A DNA stretch of 64,000 bases from JAXGXJ01 sp040772905 (GTDB lineage: Bacteria > Actinomycetota > Thermoleophilia > RBG-16-64-13): the NCBI GenBank assembly GCA_040772905.1, contig JAXGXJ010000007.1, forward strand, positions 62,001-126,000, written 5' to 3'. The notes under the pieces were generated by a model. It made no database searches and was not told the origin of the DNA. It saw only the letters and a program-made list of their open reading frames with translations. A program made the translations under genes and the position numbers. Below are positions 40,476 to 48,391 of the stretch, piece after piece. Position 1 is the stretch's first letter. Each line of letters starts with the position of its first letter.

Positions 40476-42200
40476 ATGTCTGTCTCTCTGTACCGCAAGT
40501 ATCGGCCCGCCCGCTTCGAAGACATCGTCGGGCAGGAGCATGTGGCCCGCACCCTCGTCAACGCCATCACCAGCGACCGCGTGAGTCACGCCTACCTGTT
40601 CACCGGCCCTCGGGGCACCGGCAAGACCTCCACGGCCAAGATCCTGGCCATGGCGCTCAACTGCGAATCGGGGCACGGCGCCGCCACGCCCACGCCCGAC
40701 GGCACCTGCCCGCGCTGCGAAGCCATCCGTCGGGGCAGCGCGCTGGACGTGGTGGAGATGGACGCCGCCTCCAACCGCACGGTGGAAGAAGTCACCGAGA
40801 CCCTGCTCGACAAGGTGCATTTCGCTCCCCTGGAAGGCCGCATGAAGGTCTACATCCTGGACGAGGTGCACATGCTCTCCGGACATGCCTTCAACGCACT
40901 CCTCAAGACGCTGGAAGAACCGCCCGCTCATGCTGTCTTCGTGCTCGCCACCACCGAGCCACACAAGGTGCCGGCCACTATCCTTTCGCGTTGTCAACGC
41001 TTCGATTTCCGCCGACCCGCGCTGGGCGAGGTGGTGAGTGTGCTGGCGCGTATCGCCCAGCAGGAGGGGATCGAGGTGGCTGAGGCCTCGCTCACGGTCA
41101 TGGCCCGAGCGGCGGGAGGCAGCTTCCGCGATGCGATCGGCATCCTGGACCAGTTGGCCACCTATTCGGGTGGGGCGATCTCGCTGGAGCAGACGCTCGA
41201 CATTCTGGGAGTGGTGCGCCACGACCTGTTGTTCGAGGCCGTCGACCTGGTGGATGCCCACGACACTCAGGGCGCGCTGCTGTTCGTAGACCGCCTCAAC
41301 CAAGCCGGCACCGACTACAACCAGTTCATGAAGGACCTCCTGAGCCACCTGCGCGACCTCTACGTGGTGAAGCACACGGTGGAAGCACCGCCCAGCATGG
41401 CCTTCACCGAGGAACAGCTGGCCACGCTGCGCAGCCAGGCGGGCAGGATGGCGACCGCGCGCACGGTGACCTTCATCGACCTGCTGGGGGAGGCGCTGAG
41501 AGCCGTCCGCCAGGGCTCCGATCCCAGGCTGGAGCTGGAACTGGCCTTCATCAAGATGACGGCCTTCGGTCCGGAGGGGAGCCCCCGCCCCACGACGGAT
41601 GAGGTCCAAGCAGCCCCGGCTTCGTCCGCCATGCCGAGCCCGTCGAATCTGCAGACGAGCCCCCCGAGACCCACGACGAACACTCCAGCGACAGCACCCG
41701 CGCCGCCCGCGCCGCCGGCCGCAACGGAACCGGCGCCCGCAGCCGCCCCCCGCTCAGCAGGTCCGGCGATCCCTTCCGGGCCGGCGATCCCTTCCGGGCC
41801 GGCATCCAGTCGGGGTGCCATCCAAGCCGACGTGGATCATCTGCGTCGCGCCTGGTCTGTGCTGCTCGACGCGGTGAACAGACGCCAGGCTGGGCTCGCC
41901 GCCGTGCTGGCGGAGGGCCGGCTTGACACCATGGAAGGTGACGAGGTGGTCATCAAGTTCCCGGCCGGCTGTCGCTTCCAGGCCGACCAGGTGATGAGAG
42001 GCAAGAATCCCCAGGTGATCTCAGCCGCCCTACGCGATCTCACGGGCCGCGACTTGCGCATCCGCACCCGCCTGACCGAGGAGCCGCCTGCGGAGGCCGC
42101 CCCGGAGGAAGATGCTAGAATCTTGAGCACTGACGAGCTCATCAGAGTGCTCAAACAGGAGTTCGACGCCCGCGACATCGACGACGGGCCCACGCGTTAG
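40476..42200 (+). CDS. dnaX: DNA polymerase III gamma/tau subunit
   Basis: 574-residue clamp-loader ATPase that opens the sliding clamp in the replisome. Walker A GPRGTGKT (44-51), DEVH box (129-132), then 'EPPAHAVFVLATTEPHKVP', SRC motif. The zinc module shows only three cysteines (C63, C78, C81); most homologues have four. A Pro/Ala-rich linker (~390-440) contains a tandem 18-bp repeat (41763-41798), then the C-terminal tau domain. Start ATG 40476 with AAGGAG 12 nt upstream; the frame extends upstream but that is antisense to the DUF1538 genes. I see no slippery A-run, so separate gamma by frameshift is not expected. A promoter for ybaB lies in its 3' end. Confidence 0.95.
   Translation: MSVSLYRKYRPARFEDIVGQEHVARTLVNAITSDRVSHAYLFTGPRGTGKTSTAKILAMALNCESGHGAATPTPDGTCPRCEAIRRGSALDVVEMDAASNRTVEEVTETLLDKVHFAPLEGRMKVYILDEVHMLSGHAFNALLKTLEEPPAHAVFVLATTEPHKVPATILSRCQRFDFRRPALGEVVSVLARIAQQEGIEVAEASLTVMARAAGGSFRDAIGILDQLATYSGGAISLEQTLDILGVVRHDLLFEAVDLVDAHDTQGALLFVDRLNQAGTDYNQFMKDLLSHLRDLYVVKHTVEAPPSMAFTEEQLATLRSQAGRMATARTVTFIDLLGEALRAVRQGSDPRLELELAFIKMTAFGPEGSPRPTTDEVQAAPASSAMPSPSNLQTSPPRPTTNTPATAPAPPAPPAATEPAPAAAPRSAGPAIPSGPAIPSGPASSRGAIQADVDHLRRAWSVLLDAVNRRQAGLAAVLAEGRLDTMEGDEVVIKFPAGCRFQADQVMRGKNPQVISAALRDLTGRDLRIRTRLTEEPPAEAAPEEDARILSTDELIRVLKQEFDARDIDDGPTR
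41763..41798. repeat. Tandem 18-bp repeat inside dnaX
   Basis: CCGGCGATCCCTTCCGGG twice in tandem, encoding part of a Gly-Pro-Ala-Ile-Pro-Ser repeat in the linker; in-frame, so length variation would be tolerated. Confidence 0.9.
42116..42121 (+). promoter_or_regulatory. Internal -10 box for ybaB-recR
   Basis: GCTAGAAT context, TAGAAT within the last 30 codons of dnaX, ~98 nt before the ybaB GTG at 42220. Would allow ybaB-recR to be transcribed apart from dnaX. Confidence 0.45.
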
Positions 42201-42219
42201 ACAAGCCGAGGAGATGCCG

Positions 42220-42537
42220 GTGAACCCGAACTACCAGAAGATGATGAAGCAAGTCCAGAAGATGCAGGCCGACATGGCCAAGGCCCAAGAAGACCTGGCC
42301 AACGAAGTGGTCGAGGCATCGGCCGGCGGCGGTATGGTGACCGTGCAGGTGACCGGGGGCATCGAACTCAAGAGCATCAAGATCGACCCGGCGGCGGTCG
42401 ACCCCGAAGACGTGGAGATGCTCGAGGACATGATCATGGCGGCCACCAACGAGGCGCTGCGCTCGGCGCAGGACCTGGCCAACAAGAAGCTGGGCGGCAT
42501 CACGTCGGGGCTCAACATCCCCGGTCTGCCTTTCTAG
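42220..42537 (+). CDS. ybaB: YbaB/EbfC nucleoid-associated protein
   Basis: 105-residue DNA-binding dimer. 'YQKMMKQVQKMQADMAKAQEDL' coiled-coil, then 'VEASAGGGMVTVQVTGGIELKSIKIDP' is the conserved core. Start at GTG 42220: GAGGAG (42208-42213) is 6 nt upstream; the ATG at 42214 touches the ribosome site, too close. Fits between dnaX and recR as in most bacteria. Confidence 0.94.
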   Translation: MNPNYQKMMKQVQKMQADMAKAQEDLANEVVEASAGGGMVTVQVTGGIELKSIKIDPAAVDPEDVEMLEDMIMAATNEALRSAQDLANKKLGGITSGLNIPGLPF

Positions 42538-42571
42538 CGGTCCGCGCGCACCAGCTCCCGGCCCGCGACGT

Positions 42572-43177
42572 ATGTTCAGCCCGACCGTCCAGAAGCTCAT
42601 CGACGAGTTGGCGAAGCTCCCGGGCATCGGGCCCAAGACCGCGCAACGGTTGACCTTCCACTTGCTGAAAGTGCCTCCCGAAGATGCGCTCCCTCTAGCG
42701 CAGGCCCTCATCGACGTCAAGGAGACTGTGCGTTTCTGCACCCGCTGCTTCAACCTCACCGAGGAGGAGCTCTGCGCGGTATGCCGTGACGTCACGCGCG
42801 ACGAGAGCGTCATCTGCGTGGTGGAGGAGCCCAACGACGTGATCTCCGTCGAGCGCACTCACGAGTATCGAGGTCTCTATCACGTGCTGGGCGGGGCGCT
42901 CTCACCCCTCGACGGCATCAGTCCCCAGAAGCTGCGCCTGGCCGAGCTGTTCGAGCGTGCCCGCGCGGGCAGCGTGCGTGAGATCATCGTGGCCACCAAC
43001 CCGAACACAGCCGGTGAGGCCACCGCCCTCTACATCGCCGACCAATTGCGCGCGGAGACATCCTCGGGTGCTTTGCGGATCACCCGCTTGGCGGCCGGTC
43101 TCCCCATGGGTGGCGACCTGGAGTACGCCGACGAAGTGACACTGGGACGAGCACTCACGGGGCGACGGGAGATCTAG
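42572..43177 (+). CDS. recR: Recombination mediator RecR
   Basis: 201 residues. N-terminal helix-hairpin-helix ('LAKLPGIGPKTAQRLTFHLL'), zinc finger 'CTRCFNLTEEELCAVC' (C4), TOPRIM domain ('VEEPNDVISVERTHEYRGLYHV') and C-terminal 'RLAAGLPMGGDLEYADEVTL'. With RecO it loads RecA on gapped DNA. ATG 42572. Third gene of the dnaX-ybaB-recR unit. Confidence 0.96.
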   Translation: MFSPTVQKLIDELAKLPGIGPKTAQRLTFHLLKVPPEDALPLAQALIDVKETVRFCTRCFNLTEEELCAVCRDVTRDESVICVVEEPNDVISVERTHEYRGLYHVLGGALSPLDGISPQKLRLAELFERARAGSVREIIVATNPNTAGEATALYIADQLRAETSSGALRITRLAAGLPMGGDLEYADEVTLGRALTGRREI

Positions 43178-43254
43178 CGGCCACTCACATCGGTGGTTGC
43201 TCATCCGGGCTCGATCCGACGCTCAGTCGGCGCTCGATGTGCGCCTCTGCCTGC

Positions 43255-43260
43255 TAGAAT
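43255..43260 (+). promoter_or_regulatory. -10 box of lysC
   Basis: GCTAGAAT context, TAGAAT 39 nt before the lysC GTG. The ~33-nt leader is too short for a lysine riboswitch. Confidence 0.55.
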
Positions 43261-43299
43261 TGGCCGGTTGCGCAATCGCATTACGGAGCGCTGATAGAG

Positions 43300-44658
43300 G
43301 TGACCCACAAGAAGCATAACAAGAAGCACGACTCACCCAGCGAAGGTGAGCAGGCCAAGCAGGTCAAGCAGGACTACGTGGTGATCGCGGGTCCGGAGCG
43401 CAAGGCCGAGCGAACTAACGTGGTGGTGATGAAGTTCGGAGGGTCATCGGTGGCTGACGCCACCTGCATCAAACGGGTGGCCGGCCGTATCGTCGAGGCA
43501 CACAAGGACGGCCATCCGGTCGTCGCCGTGGTTTCAGCGCGGGGAGACACCACCGACGAACTCATCGAAGCGGCAGGCGAGATCTCGGAGAACCCGCCCG
43601 CCCGTGAGATGGACATGCTCCTCTCCGCCGGCGAGCGCATCTCGGCCGCTCTGCTGGCCATGGCCATCCATGAGCTGGGGCACGAGGCCATCTCGCTCAC
43701 GGGCTCGCAGGCCGGCATCGTCACCGACACCTTCCACACCAAGGCCAAGATCCTCGACATCCGACCGCACCGCATCGAGCGGGCGCTGAACGAGGGCAAG
43801 ATAGTGCTCGTGGCCGGCTTCCAGGGTGTGTCCACCGATCTGGACGTAACCACGCTGGGCCGAGGCGGCTCCGATACCACCGCCGTGGCCCTGGCGGCGG
43901 CGTTGGGCGCGGAGGTCTGTGAGATCTACACGGACGTGGAAGGCGTGTTCACCACCGACCCGCGCATCGTGCCCGAGGCGCGCAAGCTGGACTCCATCTC
44001 CAGCGAGGAACTGCTCGAACTGGCCGCCAGCGGGGCCAAAGTCATGATGGCCCGCAGCGTCGAAGTGGCCCGCCGTTACGATATCCCGTTGCACATCCGC
44101 TCGAGTTTCGTCAACAGTCCCGGCACCTGGGTAGGACAGGAAGATCCCAACATGGAACAAGCGATCATCTCCGGCGTCACGTACGCCCTCGACGATGCCA
44201 AAGTCACCATCCACGACCTGCCTGACGAGGTGGGAGTGGCCGCGCGCGTGTTCTCAGCGCTCGCGAAAGCGAACGTCAACCTGGACGTCATCCTGCAGAA
44301 CGTGGCCGACGGCCGTACCACCGACATCTCCTTCACCACCGCCGAGTCCGACCTGCCCAAGGTGGCCGAAGTGCTGAATGGACTCAAAGAGCAGATCGGC
44401 TTCACCGGTTTCGATACCGACAAAGATGTGGCCAAGGTCACGCTGGTGGGCGCCGGGATGAAGACCTATCCCGGTGTCGCCGCCAAGATGTTCGAGGTGC
44501 TGGCCGATTCGGGCATCAACCTGGAGATGATTTCCACCAGTACCATCAAGATCAGCTGCGTCATCCGCAAGCAGCATGCAGAGGAAGCGGTGAAGGCGCT
44601 TCATCAGGCGTTCCAGCTGGAGAAGAGCATGATCAACCGCGAAGAGGTGTTCGGCTAG
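43300..44658 (+). CDS. lysC: Aspartate kinase
   Basis: 452 residues, cytoplasmic, first step of the lysine/threonine/methionine branch (phosphorylates aspartate). 'VVMKFGGSSVADATCI' opens the kinase core (~residue 42); 'VAGFQGVSTDLDVTTLGRGGSDTTAVALA' and 'CEIYTDVEGVFTTDP' complete it; two ACT domains follow for feedback by amino acids. The ~40 residues before the core (His/Lys-rich, 'THKKHNKKHD') are absent from most homologues. GTG 43300 with GGAG 11 nt upstream; a later start at the core (GTG/ATG near 43420-43430) cannot be excluded. asd follows at 51844, not adjacent. Confidence 0.94.
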   Translation: MTHKKHNKKHDSPSEGEQAKQVKQDYVVIAGPERKAERTNVVVMKFGGSSVADATCIKRVAGRIVEAHKDGHPVVAVVSARGDTTDELIEAAGEISENPPAREMDMLLSAGERISAALLAMAIHELGHEAISLTGSQAGIVTDTFHTKAKILDIRPHRIERALNEGKIVLVAGFQGVSTDLDVTTLGRGGSDTTAVALAAALGAEVCEIYTDVEGVFTTDPRIVPEARKLDSISSEELLELAASGAKVMMARSVEVARRYDIPLHIRSSFVNSPGTWVGQEDPNMEQAIISGVTYALDDAKVTIHDLPDEVGVAARVFSALAKANVNLDVILQNVADGRTTDISFTTAESDLPKVAEVLNGLKEQIGFTGFDTDKDVAKVTLVGAGMKTYPGVAAKMFEVLADSGINLEMISTSTIKISCVIRKQHAEEAVKALHQAFQLEKSMINREEVFG

Positions 44659-44667
44659 ACCTCTTCG

Positions 44668-44690
44668 GGGCGGCCGCGAAGCGGCCGCCC
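44668..44690. terminator. Hairpin after lysC
   Basis: GGGCGGCCGC / GCGGCCGCCC with GAA loop, 9 nt after the stop; no clear U-tract. Confidence 0.6.
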
Positions 44691-44804
44691 GGTACACGCG
44701 TGACCCCGGCGGGTCTCGCATGCAGGCAGCGTGAGCGGCGAAGAGTCGACGCGCCTGAGCGGGAGACCCGCCGGATCTCTGCCATCGCGACGGGTTGAGG
44801 TGAG

Positions 44805-45752
44805 ATGCAGGCCATCGAAGTCGAGCGGCTGCGGAAGCAGTTCGATCCTCCCAAAGGCCCTGTGGCCGTGGACGACGTGACCTTCTCCATCGCCGAGGGT
44901 GAGATCTTCAGCTTGTTGGGACCGAACGGGGCTGGGAAGACCACCACCATCTCCATCCTCTCCTGCCTGCTGCGGCCGGATGGCGGCGACGCCCGCGTCG
45001 GAGGGTTCTCGGTCAGGCGTGAACCCGAAAAGGTGCGGTCGGTCATCGGCGTGGTCCCCCAAGAGGTGGCTCTGTACGAAGACCTCACCGGCCGGGAGAA
45101 CCTCCTCTTCTGGGGACGCATGTACGGTCTGCGTGGAGCCGAGTTGGAACGCAGGGTGGACGAGGTGCTGGGGCTCATCGACCTGGCGGATCGGCAGAAG
45201 GACCGGGTGGACAAGTACTCCGGGGGCATGAAGCGCCGGGTCAACATCGGCGCGGCGCTGTTGCACAGGCCGCGATTCCTCTATCTCGATGAGCCTACGG
45301 TCGGCATCGACCCGCAGAGCCGGCGGGCCATCTTGGACGGAGTGAAGGATCTCAACCGCAGCGGGGTCACCGTCCTCTACACCACCCACTACATGGAAGA
45401 GGCTCAGGAACTCTCTCACCGAATCGGCATCATGGACCACGGCAAGATGATCGCTTTGGGCACCCAGAGCGAACTGGTCCGCTCGGCGGGAGGACAGACC
45501 AGAGTGGAGCTCAGCGTCGACCACCACGCAGACATGCTGGCCCAGCGCTGGCGCGAACGTGAAGGCGTCGCCATGGTGACCCACACGGAGAGCGGGCGCC
45601 TGCAACTGGTGGTCGACGACGCCAACACCCTCATGCCCGTGCTCTTTGAAGACGCTCGGTCGTCAGAGGCGCGCATCACAGAGATAAACCTGTCCGAGCC
45701 GAACTTGGAGATGGTGTTCCTCCATCTCACCGGCCGAGCGCTCCGCGACTGA
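44805..45752 (+). CDS. ABC-2 type exporter ATP-binding protein
   Basis: 315 residues. Walker A GPNGAGKTTT (~40), 'EDLTGRENLLFWGRMYG', signature YSGGMKRR, Walker B 'RFLYLDEPTVGIDP', switch 'TTHYMEEA'; a ~80-residue C-terminal extension follows. It is the DrrA/NodI-like ATPase that drives two permeases downstream. ATG 44805. Substrate of the exporter is unknown (drug, lipid or peptide). Confidence 0.93.
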   Translation: MQAIEVERLRKQFDPPKGPVAVDDVTFSIAEGEIFSLLGPNGAGKTTTISILSCLLRPDGGDARVGGFSVRREPEKVRSVIGVVPQEVALYEDLTGRENLLFWGRMYGLRGAELERRVDEVLGLIDLADRQKDRVDKYSGGMKRRVNIGAALLHRPRFLYLDEPTVGIDPQSRRAILDGVKDLNRSGVTVLYTTHYMEEAQELSHRIGIMDHGKMIALGTQSELVRSAGGQTRVELSVDHHADMLAQRWREREGVAMVTHTESGRLQLVVDDANTLMPVLFEDARSSEARITEINLSEPNLEMVFLHLTGRALRD

Positions 45753-45767
45753 TCAGGAGCCGACGCC

Positions 45768-47111
45768 TTGCGCGCGCTCATCATCGCCTGGAAGGACGTC
45801 CGCCACACGTACCGCAACATCGCTGCGCTGGCCATGATGCTGGTGGCCCCCATGCTGTTGGCCTCCGCGCTAGGCATGGCGTTCGGCAGCGGTGACGATT
45901 TCTCCATCCAGGCCGTGAAGACGGTGGTGGTCGATCTCGACATCGCTGCCGGCGGCGCGGAGACGGGTGACGAGACAGGCAGCGGCCTGTACGACGAGAC
46001 TCGGCAGGTGCCGGCGCCCGAGACTCCCTCGGGGTCCGCCATGGTGCGTGTGGGCAATCAGATCGTGGCCACGCTCACCAGCTCAGGGCTGGCGGACATC
46101 CTCAGTGTGAGGGAAGTCACCGGCGAGGCCGAGGCCCGCAGGGCGGTGGACGAGGACGAGGCCGACGTCGCCGTGATCATCCCGGCAGGCGCGACGGAGG
46201 CGCTGTCGGGCGAGGCTCGTGGCGGCGCGATGGATTCCGCCGCGGTTGTCCAGATCTACAAAGACCCGGCAGCGACTGTGGGCCCCAGCATCGTGGCGGC
46301 GGTGGTGCGATCGGTCACCCAGTCCTTGGAGGGTGCACGCGCCGCGGCGCTGGCGGCGGCGGGGCTGGCCGTCTCGCAGGGGACGACCGACACCGAGGTG
46401 CTGAGACGGTTGGCGGCAGAGACGGCGGCGGCATACGGGGCGACCGCCGAAGGGGCCGCCCCGCTCCGGCTCGATGCGCGCGCCCCGGTCATCTCCGGCG
46501 AAGACCGGGCTGCCGCGCCGAACGTGGCCAGTCAGGTGCTCGTGGGTATGATGATCTTCTTCATGCTCTTCGGCGCCTCGACCCCGGCCCGCAGCATAAT
46601 CGACGAGCAACGCGAGGGCACTCTCTCCCGGCTGTTCACCACCCCCACTCCGCGTAGCGTCATCTTGGGCGGCAAGTACGTAGCCGTGTTCCTGGTGGTC
46701 CTTCTGCAGTCGGTGGTCCTTCTGCTGGCGGGCTGGTTGCTGTTGGGCGCACGCTGGGGGGAGCCGGGTCCGGTGGCCGTGCTCACCCTGTGCGGTGCGC
46801 TCGTGGCTGCCTCCCTGGGGCTGCTGACGGTCTCCTTCGCCAAGACGCCCGGACAGGCCGGCGCCGTGAGCAGTGCCATCTTCGTGTTCCTTGCTCTCAT
46901 CGGCGGCAACTTCGTGGGGAGCACCAACATAGGCGGGGCGTTCGCCCTGGTGAGGAGGTTCACTCCCAACGGCTGGCTGATCGAGGGATGGGACAGTCTC
47001 CTCTACGGCGGCTCATGGGCGGACATCCTCTTCCCCGTCGTGGCCGCTCTCGGCTTCAGCGCGGTCTTCTTCGCCCTGGCCACCTGGTTCTTCTCACGGC
47101 GGTACGCATGA
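45768..47111 (+). CDS. ABC-2 exporter permease, subunit 1
   Basis: 447 residues. One N-terminal membrane segment ('AALAMMLVAPMLLASALGMAFG'), a ~200-residue outside domain with repeated Ala/Thr runs ('GYDETRQVP..', 'DVAVIIPAGATEALSG'), then five or six membrane helices ('NVASQVLVGMMIFFMLFGAS', 'REGTLSRLFTTPTPRSVILGGK'). ABC2_membrane_3 type. TTG start, with AGGAGC 7 nt upstream. Overlaps the second permease by 4 nt. Confidence 0.87.
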   Translation: MRALIIAWKDVRHTYRNIAALAMMLVAPMLLASALGMAFGSGDDFSIQAVKTVVVDLDIAAGGAETGDETGSGLYDETRQVPAPETPSGSAMVRVGNQIVATLTSSGLADILSVREVTGEAEARRAVDEDEADVAVIIPAGATEALSGEARGGAMDSAAVVQIYKDPAATVGPSIVAAVVRSVTQSLEGARAAALAAAGLAVSQGTTDTEVLRRLAAETAAAYGATAEGAAPLRLDARAPVISGEDRAAAPNVASQVLVGMMIFFMLFGASTPARSIIDEQREGTLSRLFTTPTPRSVILGGKYVAVFLVVLLQSVVLLLAGWLLLGARWGEPGPVAVLTLCGALVAASLGLLTVSFAKTPGQAGAVSSAIFVFLALIGGNFVGSTNIGGAFALVRRFTPNGWLIEGWDSLLYGGSWADILFPVVAALGFSAVFFALATWFFSRRYA

Positions 47112-48292
47112 GACAGGTCTGGCACATCGCCGTCAAAGAGCTGCTGCAGACGCGGCGTGACCGCCTGGCCGCTCTGTTCAGCATCGTCCTGCCCGTGGTC
47201 TTCACCGTGTTCCTGGGCCTGCTCATCGGAGGATTCGGAGGCGGCGGATCGTTCCCCTTGGCCATCGCCGACCTGGACGGAAGTGCCGCGGCCCAGGAAC
47301 TGGCGACTGCGCTGGAGGCGGAACCCGTCCTGGCACTCCAAAGCGTCGAACAGCCGGCCCTGGAGACCGCGGTCCGCGACCAGGAGGTGGCTGCCGGGCT
47401 GGTGATCCCTGCCGGTTTCGGGTCCGCGATAGCAGCCGGAGAGCCGGTGAGCCTCACCTTCGTGCGCGTGGAGACGTCGAGTGGCGCCCAATCCGTATAC
47501 CAAGCGGTGCAGGCCGTCATCTCGAAAGCGAACGCGACCGCGCTGGCAGCCGACGTGGCGGCGGAGCGGATAGGGGCCGAGACCGGCCGGCCGGTCGATG
47601 AACCCCTGATAGCCTCTGCACGTGTGCAGGCCGCCCGTGCTTTGGAGACATCGGTCCTGGAGGTCGAGACAGTCTCCTCAGGAGCCACATCCAAAGAGTT
47701 GGGCGGCTTCGATCAAGCGTCCACCGGCTCGCTGGTGAACTGGACCCTGTTCGGCCTCCTCACAGTAGTGACCGGCCTCGCCTGGGAGCGACGTCAAGGG
47801 CTTCTGCGACGTATGGTCGTCGCGGGCGTGGGCGCGCCCCAGATCATCGGCGGCAAGATGCTGGGGATGATCATCCTCACCTTCCTACAACAACTGCTTC
47901 TGGTGCTCCTGGGGCAGTTCGCCTTCGGGGTCGACTACTTCGCGAGCCCGGCGGCTCTTGTGTTGGTGATGCTCTCGCTCTCGGTGCTGGCATCATCGCT
48001 GGGCCTGCTCATCTCCTCGGTGTTCCGTTCAGAACAGGCCGTCATCGCCACCACCGTCATTGCGGCTCAGCTGCTCGCAGCCTTGGCCGGCGCGTGGTTC
48101 CCCCTGGAGATCACAAGCGCCGGATTCAGTAGAGCGGCACACACCCTCCCCACGGCCTGGGTGGTCGACAGCCTGCACGGGATCATCCTGAGAGGTTGGG
48201 GTGTCCTGGACGTCTTGGGCCCTCTGGGTTTCGTGTGGATCTGGGCCGTGGTCTTCTTCGGTCTGGCCGTGTGGCGCTTCCGTCCCCACTAG
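47108..48292 (+). CDS. ABC-2 exporter permease, subunit 2
   Basis: 394 residues of the same ABC2_membrane_3 family as the preceding gene: N-terminal segment 'LFSIVLPVVFTVFLGLLIGG', an outside domain of ~150 residues ('LAIADLDGSAAAQELATAL', 'EVAAGLVIPAGFGSAI'), and C-terminal membrane helices ('ERRQGLLRRMVVAGVGAPQIIGGK'). ATG overlaps the TGA of subunit 1, so expression is coupled and a heterodimer is expected with the ATPase at 44805. Confidence 0.87.
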   Translation: MRQVWHIAVKELLQTRRDRLAALFSIVLPVVFTVFLGLLIGGFGGGGSFPLAIADLDGSAAAQELATALEAEPVLALQSVEQPALETAVRDQEVAAGLVIPAGFGSAIAAGEPVSLTFVRVETSSGAQSVYQAVQAVISKANATALAADVAAERIGAETGRPVDEPLIASARVQAARALETSVLEVETVSSGATSKELGGFDQASTGSLVNWTLFGLLTVVTGLAWERRQGLLRRMVVAGVGAPQIIGGKMLGMIILTFLQQLLLVLLGQFAFGVDYFASPAALVLVMLSLSVLASSLGLLISSVFRSEQAVIATTVIAAQLLAALAGAWFPLEITSAGFSRAAHTLPTAWVVDSLHGIILRGWGVLDVLGPLGFVWIWAVVFFGLAVWRFRPH

Positions 48293-48391
48293 TCGGCCAG
48301 GCGTGCGACAATCGTCCCTACGTCGCCCGCCCCGGAGCACCGCTCGCAGGCGGGCGGTGAGGTCGGCATAGGCTGAAAGGCTTTGAGTGAG

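Noticed and set aside
40476..42200. Programmed frameshift giving a short gamma subunit from dnaX
   Set aside because: No A-AAA-AAG-type slippery run or obvious pseudoknot seen.
42550..43300. Lysine riboswitch before lysC
   Set aside because: The promoter -10 at 43255 leaves a leader of only ~33 nt; no room for the L-box fold.
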